The notes under the pieces are model-generated. The model ran no database searches and had not been told where the DNA came from. It was given only the letters and a program-made list of their open reading frames with translations. The position numbers were made by a program, and so were the translations under genes. Positions 22,823-32,312 of a stretch of DNA of 64,000 bases are shown in pieces. Source of the DNA: Roseovarius indicus (GTDB lineage: Bacteria > Pseudomonadota > Alphaproteobacteria > Rhodobacterales > Rhodobacteraceae); NCBI RefSeq assembly GCF_008728195.1, contig NZ_CP031598.1, positions 3,782,001 to 3,846,000 on the forward strand. Reading direction: 5' to 3'. Numbering within the stretch: position 1 is the first letter of the stretch; every line of letters begins with the position of its first letter.

Positions 22823-25513
22823 TTATTGCGCCGCCTGCACCGTCGCGCCTTCGCGCACCGGCAGCACCACGCGGAACGCCGCCCCCTCCTGCCCCGGCAG
22901 ATAGGTGATGTCGCCGCCCAGCCGGCCCATGATCTCGCGGCAGATGGCAAGGCCGAGCCCCGCGCCGCCGGCCTGGGTCTGGCCGATGCGCGAGAATTTC
23001 TCGAAGATCATCGCCTGCTGGTCGGTGGGGATGCCCGGCCCGTTGTCGATGAAGTCGACCACCAGGTTGCCGTTGTCGAGCTGCGGCCGGATGGTCAGCT
23101 CGGGGCTCGGCGCCTCGCAATATTTCCCGGCGTTGGAAATCAGGTTGATGAAGACCTGCGCCAGCCGGTCGAGATCGGTGTGCAACACGATCTTCTCGGC
23201 CTCGCGGCGGCGGCGGATGCGCAGGCTGTCCTGCACGCCCGCGGCCGAGATCGCCCGGTCGAGCATGTCGGATAGCTGCCCCGACTGGGAGTTGAGCACC
23301 ACCTGCCCGTTTTCCAGCACCGACAGGTCGAGCAGGTCGTCGAGAAGCCGCGTCAGGCGGGTGGCCTCTTCGAGGATGATCGAGGCGTATTTGTTGCGCT
23401 CTTCCTCCGACAGCCCCTCGCTGTCGCGCAGGATTTCCGAGAACGCCCGGATCGAGGTCATCGGCGTGCGCAGCTCGTGGCTGATCTGGCTGAGGAAGGC
23501 GTCCTTCTGCACCGAGATCTGCGTCAGCTTCTCGTTCGCCTCGCGGAGCTGGCGGGCAGTGCGGGCCTGTTCCTCGGTCTTGGCCTCCAACTTGCTGGAA
23601 TATTCCATGATCTGCGCGGTCTCGTCGGCCACCGCCATCAGGTCTTCGACCGACACGGTGGCGCGGCCGACGATCTGCGAGATCATCGCGTGCGCCGTGG
23701 CGGCACCGACCGAGCCCGACAGCTCCCGTTCCAGCGTCTGCAGGAAATCCGGCGTCGGCTCCGGCAGGTAGCCGGCGATGCCCTGCTTGCGCGCCTCTTT
23801 CGAGAACATCGCCTGCGCCTCCGACGCGCCCATGATCCGCTGGGACATGATCAGCAGGTCTTCCGACCGCGCCAGCCCGCCCGACCAGCTTCCGGGCGTC
23901 TGCGAGTGCTGGAAGACGTTGACGAACTGCGCCCCCTGCAACCGCTCGATGGGCTTGGGCAGGGTCAGCAGCGAAACGGTGATGAAGGTGCAGGCGTTGA
24001 GCAGCAGGCTCCACATCACGGCGTGAATGACCGGGTCCATCGCCTCGGCCCCGAACAGCGCCTGCGGGCGCAGCCAGCCGATGCCGAAGGGGCCGTTTTC
24101 AAAGACCGCCTGCGGCATGATGCCGGAGGCGCCGAAGCTGGGCAGGAAGAGGCAGTAGAGCCAGAGGATGAAGCCGACGCTGAGCCCCGCCAGCGCGCCC
24201 GAGCGCGTGGCGCCGCGCCAGAAGAGACCGCCCATGAGCGCGGGCAGGAACTGCGCCACGCCAACAAAGGAGATGAGGCCGATGGCGGCCAGCGCCGTGC
24301 CCCCGCCCGACAGGCGGAAGTAGCAGTAGCCGAGAAAGAGGATCACCGCGATGGAGAGGCGCCGGGCCAGCAGCGCCACGCTGCGCACGTCGCCCGAGAC
24401 CATGGCGCTGCCCCCGGTGAACCACAGCCAGATCGGCATGACGATATGGTTCGACACCATGGTCGACAGCGCAATGGCCGCCACGATCACCATCGAGGTG
24501 GCCGAGCTGAACCCGCCGAGGAAGGACAGGATCGCCAGCCCCTCCTGCCCGTTCCTGAGCGGCAGGGTCAGCACGAAAAGGTCGGGGTTCGACCCTGCCG
24601 GCATCAGCTCGAGCCCCATCACCGCGATCGGCACGACGAAGAGGCTCATCAGCATCAGGTAGGCGGGAAAGGCCCAGGCGGCCATGCGCAGGTGATCCTC
24701 GTCCTCGCTTTCGACCACCATCACCTGGAACATCCGCGGCAGGCACATGAAGGCCGCCGCCGACAAAAGCGTGAGGCCCACCCAGCGGCTGCCCGGCACC
24801 TCCCACCGCGCGATGGGCGATGAGTCGATGCGGGCGAGGATCTCGTCGACGCCGCCGGCGAGGCCCCAGACCACGAAGACGCCCACCGCCAGCAGCGCGA
24901 AGAGCTTGACCACCGCCTCGAGCGCGATGGCCATGACAACGCCGTGGTGGCGTTCGTTGGCGTCGAGGTTGCGTGTGCCGAAGAGGATGGTGAAGACCGC
25001 GAGGCCCGCCGCCACCCAGAAGGCGGTGGATTGCTGGCTGGGGTGGCCATCGGTAAAGGGGTCGGCCTCGGCAAAGGTGGCAAAGGAGAGGGTAACCGAC
25101 TGCAATTGCAGGGCAATATAGGGCGTGAGGCCGATCACCGCGACCAGCGTCACGAACACCGCCAGCGTGTTCGACTTGCCGTAGCGCGACGAGATCAGGT
25201 CGGCGATCGAGGTGATCCGCTGGCTGCGGCCCACCCGCACCATCTTGCGCAGGGTCCACCACCAGCCGATCATCACCAGCGTCGGCCCGAGATAGATGGT
25301 GACGAATTCCAGCCCCGAACGCGCGGCGAAGCCCACCGCGCCATAGAAGGTCCACGCCGTGCAGTAGATCGACAGCGACAGCGTGTAGACGATGGGCGAG
25401 CGCAGCCATGTCCCCCGCCCCAGCAGGGCCGCCCGGTCGGCGCCGAAGGCCACGGCGAAGAGGAAGGCCACGTAAAGCAGGCAGACGAGAACGAGGACGT
25501 TCAGCGTGACCAT
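22823..25513 (-). CDS. Sensor histidine kinase with sodium/solute symporter-type input domain (CrbS-like)
   Basis: An 896-aa membrane kinase. About 13 hydrophobic segments (1-530) have the pattern of sodium/solute symporters. A cytosolic part follows (about 545-650, with a coiled coil) and then a kinase core with the H-box SQISHELRTPMTSI, N-box NLISNAGKY, and G-boxes DNGPGIP and GAGLGLAI. In Vibrio and Pseudomonas, CrbS kinases of this form control acetyl-CoA synthetase with CrbR. Here acs lies 8 kb away. It overlaps the next small membrane gene and, with the lone receiver, forms an operon. Confidence 0.88.
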   Translation of the reverse strand: MVTLNVLVLVCLLYVAFLFAVAFGADRAALLGRGTWLRSPIVYTLSLSIYCTAWTFYGAVGFAARSGLEFVTIYLGPTLVMIGWWWTLRKMVRVGRSQRITSIADLISSRYGKSNTLAVFVTLVAVIGLTPYIALQLQSVTLSFATFAEADPFTDGHPSQQSTAFWVAAGLAVFTILFGTRNLDANERHHGVVMAIALEAVVKLFALLAVGVFVVWGLAGGVDEILARIDSSPIARWEVPGSRWVGLTLLSAAAFMCLPRMFQVMVVESEDEDHLRMAAWAFPAYLMLMSLFVVPIAVMGLELMPAGSNPDLFVLTLPLRNGQEGLAILSFLGGFSSATSMVIVAAIALSTMVSNHIVMPIWLWFTGGSAMVSGDVRSVALLARRLSIAVILFLGYCYFRLSGGGTALAAIGLISFVGVAQFLPALMGGLFWRGATRSGALAGLSVGFILWLYCLFLPSFGASGIMPQAVFENGPFGIGWLRPQALFGAEAMDPVIHAVMWSLLLNACTFITVSLLTLPKPIERLQGAQFVNVFQHSQTPGSWSGGLARSEDLLIMSQRIMGASEAQAMFSKEARKQGIAGYLPEPTPDFLQTLERELSGSVGAATAHAMISQIVGRATVSVEDLMAVADETAQIMEYSSKLEAKTEEQARTARQLREANEKLTQISVQKDAFLSQISHELRTPMTSIRAFSEILRDSEGLSEEERNKYASIILEEATRLTRLLDDLLDLSVLENGQVVLNSQSGQLSDMLDRAISAAGVQDSLRIRRRREAEKIVLHTDLDRLAQVFINLISNAGKYCEAPSPELTIRPQLDNGNLVVDFIDNGPGIPTDQQAMIFEKFSRIGQTQAGGAGLGLAICREIMGRLGGDITYLPGQEGAAFRVVLPVREGATVQAAQ

Positions 25514-25809
25514 CAGGGGCCCCCGTCCTCGTCCGCGCCGTCATCGTCGGCCACCAGGAACCGGGCCAGCACGCCCGACAGCACGGCCAGCCCGAACCAG
25601 ACGACGAAGAGATAGGTCATCACCCAGGCCGTGCGCGACCCGTCGGGCGCCGCCTCGAGGCCGACGGCCCGCGTGTCGCCCCCATGCCAGAGCAGCGGCA
25701 CGAGAAACAGGATGCCGCCGAACACCGGCAGAAGCCGGGCCCCGTCGGCCACCCGGCGGCGCCTGTAGGTGCGCCGCTGAACGAAAACGGGGGTCGTCTT
25801 GCGGCTCAC
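25513..25809 (-). CDS. Small two-pass membrane protein between kinase and receiver
   Basis: A 98-aa protein with a basic N-terminus (VQRRTYRRRRVADG), two hydrophobic segments (about 25-42 and 62-84) and an acidic tail DDDGADEDG. Start and stop overlap both the receiver and the kinase genes, so it is a fixed part of this operon. It may help assembly or sensing of the kinase; that is inferred from context. Confidence 0.65.
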   Translation of the reverse strand: MSRKTTPVFVQRRTYRRRRVADGARLLPVFGGILFLVPLLWHGGDTRAVGLEAAPDGSRTAWVMTYLFVVWFGLAVLSGVLARFLVADDDGADEDGGP

Positions 25810-26174
25810 GGCCCCACCAGATCGCGCACCGCCTCCAGAACTTCGGCGTTGGAAAACGGCTTGGTCATGTAGCGGCTGGCGCCGGCGCGCTGCGCCATCT
25901 CGCGGTCCTTCTGCTGGCCGCGCGCGGTCAGCATCAGCACCGGCGTCGCGCCCAGCTCGGCATCGTCGCGGATTTCCTGAAGGATGTCGAAGCCGCTCTT
26001 GCCCGGCAGCATCACGTCGAGGATCACGAGGTCGGGCCGCCTGTCGCGCACCGCGTCCATCGCGTCATGGCCGTTCGAGTGGGTCTTCACCTCCCACCCG
26101 TCCCGGCTCAGGATGAAACTGATCGCCTCGATGATGTTCCGCTCGTCCTCTATCAGGATCACCTTTTTTCCCAT
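25806..26174 (-). CDS. Single-domain response regulator (receiver only)
   Basis: A 122-aa CheY-like receiver: acidic pair in LIEDERN, phospho-acceptor aspartate in LVILDVMLPG, threonine in MLTARGQ and lysine in MTKPFS. There is no output domain; CrbR proteins have a LuxR-type helix-turn-helix that is missing here. It is first in the operon with the small membrane protein and kinase. Its output partner is unknown. Confidence 0.88.
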   Translation of the reverse strand: MGKKVILIEDERNIIEAISFILSRDGWEVKTHSNGHDAMDAVRDRRPDLVILDVMLPGKSGFDILQEIRDDAELGATPVLMLTARGQQKDREMAQRAGASRYMTKPFSNAEVLEAVRDLVGP

Positions 26175-26245
26175 TCAATCGGCCTCCCCCTCCGATTGCG
26201 CCGAAAGACGGCTGCAGTTCACTATCGACAAGTTATGCTGGCCTG

Positions 26246-27553
26246 TCAAAAGCCGCGGCCAAGGATCGAGGGCTCGCGCCGCGCCTCGCAGCCGCTGAGC
26301 GGACAGACCTGGCAATTCACGCCGACCTCGCGCACCGCGCCGGCCGCCTCGCGGCCCGGATCGGGCAGCAGCAGCATGTGCGGGCGGTAAAGCGCGGGGC
26401 GGTCGAACCGGGCCGGCGCCACCTCCTCGCTGACCGTCAGCGCCAGCACCCGCGCCTCGCCCTGCCGCAGGCGCATTCGCACCGGCGCGCCGGGCTGGGT
26501 GAGCAGCTGGTAAAGCGGCCAGAGCGCACAGGCCGCGGCCGAGCGCGGCATGGTGAAGCCCAGCGCCGGCTTGCGCAGCATCAGCGTGCCCGACCCGTCG
26601 CAGACCACCAGCCCCACATGCCCCACCTCGGCCTCGGGCATCATCGCGAGACGGCGGAAGACGGCGGGCATGTCGGTCTCCGTCTCGGTCGCGATGGCCG
26701 CGGGGTCGGTGCCATGCGCCGCCACCGCCGCCACCATCACGTCGGCCGGCAACCTGCGGACATCCCTGACATATTGCTCCAGCACCGTCTGGGCGAGGCT
26801 GCGGGCGGCCTGGGTTTCCAGCAGGTCCGAGCGCTCGACCACCGAGGGGATGCGCGCCGAACCGCCCGCCCCTTCCAGCATCGGAAAGTGAAAGCCGTGC
26901 TGTTCGAGAAAGGCGTGCAGCTCATCCTGCGGCGACATGATTTCCGACTGCGCGTCGGGCGCCTCCTCGAGATAACGCACCAGCGCCTCGGCCCCTTCGG
27001 CCAGCCGCTGGCTGTCCTCGTTGATGTTGCGGTGAAAGCGGTTCTGCCATTCCGGTTCGAGCGACTTGGTGTCGGCCAGGATCGACGCGGTCGAGCGGAT
27101 CGCGGTCACGGTCGAGATCACCTCGTGCAGCGAGGCCGCGAGCTGCGGGTCATGCGCCAGCCGGTCGGTCAGCGCCTTGACGGTGCTCTCCAGCTCCTGC
27201 CGCTGGCGGGCCAGGTCGGTCATCAGCCGCGCCCAGCCCGGGAAGCGGCCGGCGAATTCCTCGGCCCGGTCGGCCTCGGCCCCGGCGCGGCCTTCGGTCT
27301 CTGCGCGCGCCGCCGCCTCGCGCAGCGCGGCAATGAGCGTTGCCTCGGCGCCCTCCGACAGCAGGCCGGGCGCCACGCCCAGCACCTCGGCCAGCTTGTT
27401 CAGTGTCTTGCCGCCGATTCTCCTGCGGTTGTGCTCGATCAGGTTCAGGTAGGAGGCCGATATCCCGGCCCTTTTCGCGAGGTCCGATTGCTTGAGCCCG
27501 TTGATCACCCGTCTTTCGCGGATGCGACTGCCGATCATCGAGGATTCAGCCAT
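26246..27553 (-). CDS. ScfR/RamB-type short-chain fatty acyl regulator (XRE + DUF2083)
   Basis: The protein has a strong XRE helix-turn-helix (IRERRVINGLKQSDLAK, then SASYLNLIEHNRRRIGGK), a long helical middle and a C-terminal DUF2083 domain ending in NCQVCPLSGCEARRE. Relatives (RamB, PccR, ScfR) sense short-chain acyl-CoA and control acetate or propionate genes. It is divergent from the ABC transporter-acs operon, which fits a local regulator. Start ATG 27553 is chosen near the domain start; upstream ATGs at 27595 and 27568 are also open. Confidence 0.82.
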   Translation of the reverse strand: MAESSMIGSRIRERRVINGLKQSDLAKRAGISASYLNLIEHNRRRIGGKTLNKLAEVLGVAPGLLSEGAEATLIAALREAAARAETEGRAGAEADRAEEFAGRFPGWARLMTDLARQRQELESTVKALTDRLAHDPQLAASLHEVISTVTAIRSTASILADTKSLEPEWQNRFHRNINEDSQRLAEGAEALVRYLEEAPDAQSEIMSPQDELHAFLEQHGFHFPMLEGAGGSARIPSVVERSDLLETQAARSLAQTVLEQYVRDVRRLPADVMVAAVAAHGTDPAAIATETETDMPAVFRRLAMMPEAEVGHVGLVVCDGSGTLMLRKPALGFTMPRSAAACALWPLYQLLTQPGAPVRMRLRQGEARVLALTVSEEVAPARFDRPALYRPHMLLLPDPGREAAGAVREVGVNCQVCPLSGCEARREPSILGRGF

Positions 27554-27604
27554 TGCGTTTTTTCCCATTGAATCGCGCGACTTCCGCAACGTCATACAAA
27601 AATA

Positions 27605-27645
27605 TTTACAAAATTCCGAACGGTTTTGTCCATTTATTTACAAAA
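27605..27645. promoter_or_regulatory. Two TTTACAAAA repeats (candidate ScfR-like sites)
   Basis: TTTACAAAA occurs at 27605-27613 and 27637-27645, 32 bp apart (about three turns), with a TTTTGT in inverse sense between. The AT-rich stretch stands out in GC-rich surroundings and lies between the regulator and the operon it probably controls. Confidence 0.5.
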
Positions 27646-27669
27646 AAATCGTTTCGCCAAAGCCAGTTG

Positions 27670-27699
27670 TTGCGACATTTTCTTCCACCCTGCGATAAT
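27670..27699 (+). promoter_or_regulatory. Candidate promoter of the ABC transporter operon
   Basis: TTGCGA (27670-27675) and GATAAT (27694-27699) are 18 bp apart. They lie 74 bp before the substrate-binding protein start, whose ribosome site GGGAGG is at about 27761. A fair sigma-70-type match. Confidence 0.5.
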
Positions 27700-27772
27700 C
27701 GCTTTGCACATTTGTGTGAACCGGGGGCGCAGAGGAGGCCCCTCGGTCAAGTTCATTAACGGGAGGATATCA

Positions 27773-29119
27773 ATGTCCAAATCGACTCTGACTCGTCGTG
27801 GCCTGCTGAAAACCAGTGCAGTTGCTGGTGCCGGCGTTGCGCTGCCGACGATCTTCACGGCTTCGTCTGCCGCGGCCTACATGAACGAGCCGACCGGCAG
27901 CTCCGTGACGCTGGGCTTCAACGTACCGCAAACCGGCCCCTATGCCGACGAGGGCGCAGACGAGCTGCGCGCCTACAAGCTGGCCGTCAAGCACCTCAAC
28001 GGTGAAGGCGACGGCGGCATGATGAACACCTTCAGCTCGAACGCGCTGCAGGGTAACGGCATCCTGGGCAAGAAGGTCGAGTTCGTCACCGGCGACACGC
28101 AGACCAAATCGGACGCGGCCCGCGCATCGGCCAAGTCGATGATCGAGAAAGACGGCGCCATCATGATCACCGGCGGTTCGTCCTCGGGCGTGGCTGTCGC
28201 CGTTCAGGGCCTCTGCCAGGACGCCGGCGTCATCTTCATGGCCGGCCTGACCCACTCGAACGACACCACCGGCAAGGACAAGAAGGCCAACGGCTTCCGT
28301 CACTTCTTCAACGCCTACATGTCGGGTGCCGCGCTGGCACCGGTGCTGGCCGCGCAATACGGCAACGACCGCAAGACCTATCACCTGACCGCCGACTACA
28401 CCTGGGGCTGGACGCAGGAAGAATCGATCATCGCCGCAACCGAGGCGCTTGGCTGGGAAACCATCAACACGGTCAAGACCCCGCTGGCCTCGACCGACTT
28501 CTCGTCCTACATCGCGCCGGTTCTGAACTCGGGCGCCGACGTTCTGGTTCTGAACCACTACGGCGGCAACATGATCAACTCGATCAACAACGCCGTGCAG
28601 TTCGGCCTGCTCGACAAGGAAGTCAACGGCAAGAAGTTCGAGATCGTCGTGCCGCTCTACTCGCGCCTGATGGCGCAGGGTGCGGGCGAAGCGGTCAAGG
28701 GCGTCCTGGGCTCGACCAACTGGCACTGGTCGCTGCAGGATGAAGGCTCGAAAGCCTTCGTGCAGTCCTTCGGCACCGAATACGGCCGTCCGCCGAGCCA
28801 GGCGGCACACACCACCTACTGCCAGACCCTGCTTTATGCAGATGCCTGCGAACGTGCCGGCACCTTCAACCCCTGCGGCGTGGGCGAAGCCCTCGAAGGG
28901 TTCGAGTTCGACGGGCTGGGCAACGGCCCGACCCTCTACCGTGCCGAAGACCACCAGTGCTTCAAGGACGTGCTCGTGGTGCGCGGGAAAGAGAACCCGG
29001 AAAGCGAATTCGACCTTCTCGAAGTCGTCGAAGTCACGCCGGCCGCACAGGTCACCTACGAACCGGATCACCCGATGTTCGCCGGTGGCTCGCTCGGCGA
29101 GTGCAACCCGGGCGCGTAA
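27773..29119 (+). CDS. ABC transporter substrate-binding protein (Liv/urea type, Tat-exported)
   Basis: A 448-aa periplasmic binding protein. A twin-arginine signal is visible (TRRGLLKTSAVAGAGVALP), with a likely cut after SSAAA near residue 34. The body has the periplasmic binding fold of the branched-chain amino acid/amide group (TGGSSSGVAVAVQGLCQ, TADYTWGWTQEES). Its ligand is not clear. Location between a ScfR-like regulator and acs suggests a short-chain carboxylate or similar compound. GGGAGG sets the start. Confidence 0.85.
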   Translation: MSKSTLTRRGLLKTSAVAGAGVALPTIFTASSAAAYMNEPTGSSVTLGFNVPQTGPYADEGADELRAYKLAVKHLNGEGDGGMMNTFSSNALQGNGILGKKVEFVTGDTQTKSDAARASAKSMIEKDGAIMITGGSSSGVAVAVQGLCQDAGVIFMAGLTHSNDTTGKDKKANGFRHFFNAYMSGAALAPVLAAQYGNDRKTYHLTADYTWGWTQEESIIAATEALGWETINTVKTPLASTDFSSYIAPVLNSGADVLVLNHYGGNMINSINNAVQFGLLDKEVNGKKFEIVVPLYSRLMAQGAGEAVKGVLGSTNWHWSLQDEGSKAFVQSFGTEYGRPPSQAAHTTYCQTLLYADACERAGTFNPCGVGEALEGFEFDGLGNGPTLYRAEDHQCFKDVLVVRGKENPESEFDLLEVVEVTPAAQVTYEPDHPMFAGGSLGECNPGA

Positions 29120-29130
29120 CCGCCCCGGCC

Positions 29131-29156
29131 CCCCGGCCGCCAACGCGCGGCCGGGG
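29131..29156 (+). other. Intergenic stem-loop after the binding-protein gene
   Basis: CCCCGGCCGC and its exact complement are separated by CAACGC and followed by CTTTC. Stem-loops here in ABC operons commonly protect or part-terminate the transcript so that the binding protein is made in excess of the permease. Confidence 0.65.
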
Positions 29157-29212
29157 CTTTCATCCGACATCTCCGGATACACCCAAACCTATGTAACCCA
29201 CGGGTGGGAACA

Positions 29213-30244
29213 ATGGACGCAATCATTCTGCAAATTCTCAACGGGCTCGACAAAGGCTCGGCCTATGCGCTGATCGCGCTGGGGCTGACGCTGATCTTCG
29301 GCACGCTCGGTGTTGTCAACTTCGCCCACGGCGCCCTGTTCATGATCGGCGCCTTCTGCGCCGTGACGGTTCAGCGCATCCTGAATCTCAGCGTCGAGAC
29401 GGTCGACGAAAGCCGCACCGACTTCCTCGGCAACCCGCTGAAGGTGAAGACGCCTTACGTCGAAAACTGGTTCGGCCCAGAGGTGGGGGCGACGATCATC
29501 GACTGGTCGGTGCCGATTGCGATCCTGTTCTCGATCCCGATCATGCTGCTCATCGGCTTCATCATGGAGCGCGGCCTGATCAAGCACTTCTACAAGCGTC
29601 CGCATGCCGACCAGATCCTGGTGACCTTCGGCCTGGCGATCGTTCTGCAGGAAGTCATCAAGTATTTCTACGGCGCCAACCCGATCCCGACGCCGGCACC
29701 CGACGCGTTCTCGGGCAGCATCGACCTCGGCGTTCTCGTGGGCTTCGACCCCAACGCGATCATCTACCCCTACTGGCGGCTGATCTACTTCGCCTTCGCG
29801 GCGCTGGTCATCGGCGGCGTCTTCGCCTTCCTGCAGTTCACCACCTTCGGGATGGTCGTGCGGGCCGGCATGGCCGACCGCGAGACCGTGGGCCTTCTGG
29901 GCATCAACATCGACCGCCGCTTCACCATCATGTTCGGCATCGCCGCCGCGGTGGCGGGGCTGGCGGGGGTGATGTACACCCCGATCAACCCGCCGAACTA
30001 CCACATGGGCATGGATTTCCTCGTGCTCAGCTTCGTGGTCGTCGTCGTCGGCGGCATGGGCAGCCTTCCGGGCGCCGTGCTGGCCGGGTTCCTCCTGGGT
30101 ATTCTCGAAAGCTTCGCCTCGACCACCTGGGCGACCACGACGATCCCGGGGATCAACCAGATCATCATCTACCTTGTCGCCATCATCGTTCTGCTGACCC
30201 GCCCGCGCGGTCTGATGGGACGCAAAGGCGTGATGGAGGACTAA
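29213..30244 (+). CDS. ABC transporter permease (LivH type)
   Basis: A 343-aa inner-membrane permease with about eight hydrophobic segments and the LivH signatures (GLTLIFGTLGVVNFAHGA, GINIDRRFTIMFGIA, GGMGSLPGAV). A soluble insert at about 55-90 follows the first helices. I start at ATG 29213 rather than the GTG at 29204. It ends 3 bp before the next permease. Confidence 0.9.
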   Translation: MDAIILQILNGLDKGSAYALIALGLTLIFGTLGVVNFAHGALFMIGAFCAVTVQRILNLSVETVDESRTDFLGNPLKVKTPYVENWFGPEVGATIIDWSVPIAILFSIPIMLLIGFIMERGLIKHFYKRPHADQILVTFGLAIVLQEVIKYFYGANPIPTPAPDAFSGSIDLGVLVGFDPNAIIYPYWRLIYFAFAALVIGGVFAFLQFTTFGMVVRAGMADRETVGLLGINIDRRFTIMFGIAAAVAGLAGVMYTPINPPNYHMGMDFLVLSFVVVVVGGMGSLPGAVLAGFLLGILESFASTTWATTTIPGINQIIIYLVAIIVLLTRPRGLMGRKGVMED

Positions 30245-30247
30245 CCC

Positions 30248-31453
30248 ATGCTGGGACTCAACAAGAAAGACTTCGGGCTTTTCCTGATCGTCATCGCTCT
30301 GACGGTACTGGCGCCCTTCATCCTGAACCCCTTCCCGACGAACAGCGCCATGGCGCAGTTCAACGCGGGCTACCCCGACCTGATGCAGCGCTTCGTGATC
30401 TTCGGCATCTTCGCCATCGGGTTCAACATCCTCTTCGGCCTGACCGGCTATCTCAGCTTCGGTCACGCCGCTTTCCTGGGGGTGGGCTCCTACTCGGCGG
30501 TGTGGATCTTCAAGCTGTTCACCTACAACGTGCTGCCGGCCATCGGCCTGGCGGTCATCCTGGCGGGGCTCTTCTCGCTGCTGATCGGCTATATCAGCCT
30601 GCGGCGGTCGGGGATCTACTTCTCGATCCTGACGCTGGCCTTCGCGCAGATGTCCTTCGCGCTGGCCTACTCGGTGCTGTCGAACCCCAAGTTCAACCTG
30701 ACCAACGGCGAAACTGGCCTTCAGGTCTATGCGGATGACCCCCAGATGTTCCACGGGGCCCACCTGCCCGACCTGCCGCACCTCTTCGGCTGGTCGATGC
30801 GGGCGAACAACCAGATGAGCTTCGGCGGCTGGGACTTCAACTTCAACGTCGGCTACTATGTCTGCGCCGTCTTCCTGATCCTGGCCTTCTACCTGGCCGT
30901 CCGGATCTTCCGCTCGCCCTTCGGCCTGATGCTGCGGGCGGTGAAGTCGAACAACACGCGGATGACCTATACCGGCCTCAACGCGCGCCCCTACGCGCTG
31001 GCGGCCTTCGTGATCTCGGGCATGTATGCCGGTCTGGCCGGCGGCCTGATGGCGGCGGTCGACCCGCTGGCGGGCGCCGAGCGGATGCAGTGGACCGCCT
31101 CGGGCGAGGTGGTGCTGATGACCATCCTCGGCGGCGCGGGCACCCTGATCGGTCCGATCCTGGGCGCGGGCTTCATCAAGTATTTCGAGAACATCTTCTC
31201 GAAGATCAACGAATCCGTCCTGCACAGCTGGTTCTCGTTCCTGCCCGACGGGCTGGAGGACGTGCTGGTCGCCTTGGTCTACCCCTTCGTCGGCAAGGGC
31301 TGGCACCTCACCCTCGGCATGCTGTTCATGCTGGTCGTGATCTTCCTGCCCGGCGGCCTTGTCGAAGGCGGTCAGCGCCTGATGAAGCTCTTTGGCAGAA
31401 AGTCCAAACAGGACGCCAAGGGCAAATCCACCCAATCCAGCCCTGCTGAATAA
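30248..31453 (+). CDS. ABC transporter permease (LivM type)
   Basis: A 401-aa permease with LivM motifs ([47 protein letters not shown]). An extra loop lies near residues 150-195. The C-terminus is basic and short ([12 protein letters not shown]). It forms the channel with the LivH-type partner. Confidence 0.9.
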   Translation: MLGLNKKDFGLFLIVIALTVLAPFILNPFPTNSAMAQFNAGYPDLMQRFVIFGIFAIGFNILFGLTGYLSFGHAAFLGVGSYSAVWIFKLFTYNVLPAIGLAVILAGLFSLLIGYISLRRSGIYFSILTLAFAQMSFALAYSVLSNPKFNLTNGETGLQVYADDPQMFHGAHLPDLPHLFGWSMRANNQMSFGGWDFNFNVGYYVCAVFLILAFYLAVRIFRSPFGLMLRAVKSNNTRMTYTGLNARPYALAAFVISGMYAGLAGGLMAAVDPLAGAERMQWTASGEVVLMTILGGAGTLIGPILGAGFIKYFENIFSKINESVLHSWFSFLPDGLEDVLVALVYPFVGKGWHLTLGMLFMLVVIFLPGGLVEGGQRLMKLFGRKSKQDAKGKSTQSSPAE

Positions 31454-31465
31454 GGAGACGGACCC

Positions 31466-32221
31466 ATGGGAATTCTTGAGGTCAAGAACGTCAACAAGCG
31501 CTTCGGCGGTCTGCAGGCGCTGGGAGACGTCAACCTGAGCGTCGAGGAGAACTCGGTTCACGCCATCATCGGGCCGAACGGGGCCGGCAAGTCGACCCTG
31601 CTCAACTGCCTCATCGGCAAGCTGATCCCCGACACCGGCTCGGTCATGTTCGACGGCCAGTCGGTGCTGGGCCGCAAGCCCTACGAGATCAACCAGATGG
31701 GCATTTCCCGCGTGTTCCAGACGCCCGAGATCTTCGGCGACCTGACCGTGCTGGAAAACATGATGATCCCGATCTTCGCCAAGCGTGACGGCGCCTTCCG
31801 CATGCATGCCATCGAGAACACGCTGAACGAGAAGAGCGTCATCGAACAGGCCGAGCACATGCTGGAAAGCCTGAACATGGCCGACGCGCGCCATGATCAC
31901 TCGGCGTCGATGTCGCGCGGCAACAAGCGGCGGCTGGAAATCGGCATGTGCCTGGCACAGAACCCGCGGCTTCTGCTGCTCGACGAGCCGACGGCGGGCA
32001 TGGCCCGGGCCGACACCAACAACACCATCGACCTGCTCAAGCAGATCAGCGACGAGCGCGACATCACCATCGCGATCATCGAGCATGACATGCACGTGGT
32101 GTTCTCCCTCGCGCAGCGGATCACCGTTCTGGCGCAGGGCACCCCGCTGGTCGAGGACACGCCCGACAAGATCAAGGGCCACCCGAAGGTGCGCGAAGCC
32201 TACCTGGGCGAAACCGCCTGA
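31466..32221 (+). CDS. ABC transporter ATP-binding protein (LivG type)
   Basis: A 251-aa ATPase: Walker A GPNGAGKST (about residue 36), Q-loop SRVFQTPEIF, signature MSRGNKRRLEIG and Walker B LLLLDEPTAGM. The signature reads MSRGN where LSGGQ is usual, a variant also known in LivG proteins. It follows the permease by 12 bp. Confidence 0.9.
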   Translation: MGILEVKNVNKRFGGLQALGDVNLSVEENSVHAIIGPNGAGKSTLLNCLIGKLIPDTGSVMFDGQSVLGRKPYEINQMGISRVFQTPEIFGDLTVLENMMIPIFAKRDGAFRMHAIENTLNEKSVIEQAEHMLESLNMADARHDHSASMSRGNKRRLEIGMCLAQNPRLLLLDEPTAGMARADTNNTIDLLKQISDERDITIAIIEHDMHVVFSLAQRITVLAQGTPLVEDTPDKIKGHPKVREAYLGETA

Positions 32222-32237
32222 CCCAGATTCCACCGGC

Positions 32238-32297
32238 GCCCCGGGCCTGACCCGGGGCCCCGCCCCCAACCAAGAGGTCCCGGATCAGCTCCGGGAC
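32238..32297 (+). other. Two stem-loops between the ATPase genes
   Basis: The first hairpin pairs GCCCCGGG with CCCGGGGC (32238-32258, 5-nt loop). The second pairs GTCCCGGA with TCCGGGAC (32277-32297, 5-nt loop). There is no U-tract, so they are more likely mRNA processing or stability elements than terminators. The second one ends just before the GGGAGGA ribosome site of the next gene. Confidence 0.6.
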
Positions 32298-32312
32298 GGG
32301 AGGACCCGAACC

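Noticed and set aside
22740..24014. Upstream extension of the FliM/SpoA gene to give a 797-codon frame
   Set aside because: The extra part is the wrong frame of the sensor kinase gene and contains only arginine/alanine/glycine-rich sequence.
29189..32269. 1026-codon open frame on the minus strand over the ABC transporter genes
   Set aside because: It is the complement of livH, livM and livG, which have full family motifs. The frame's protein is histidine/aspartate/arginine-rich and looks like a GC-rich shadow.
31893..32312. Upstream extension of the LivF-type gene
   Set aside because: It overlaps the livG coding region in another frame; ATG 32313 has a good ribosome site.
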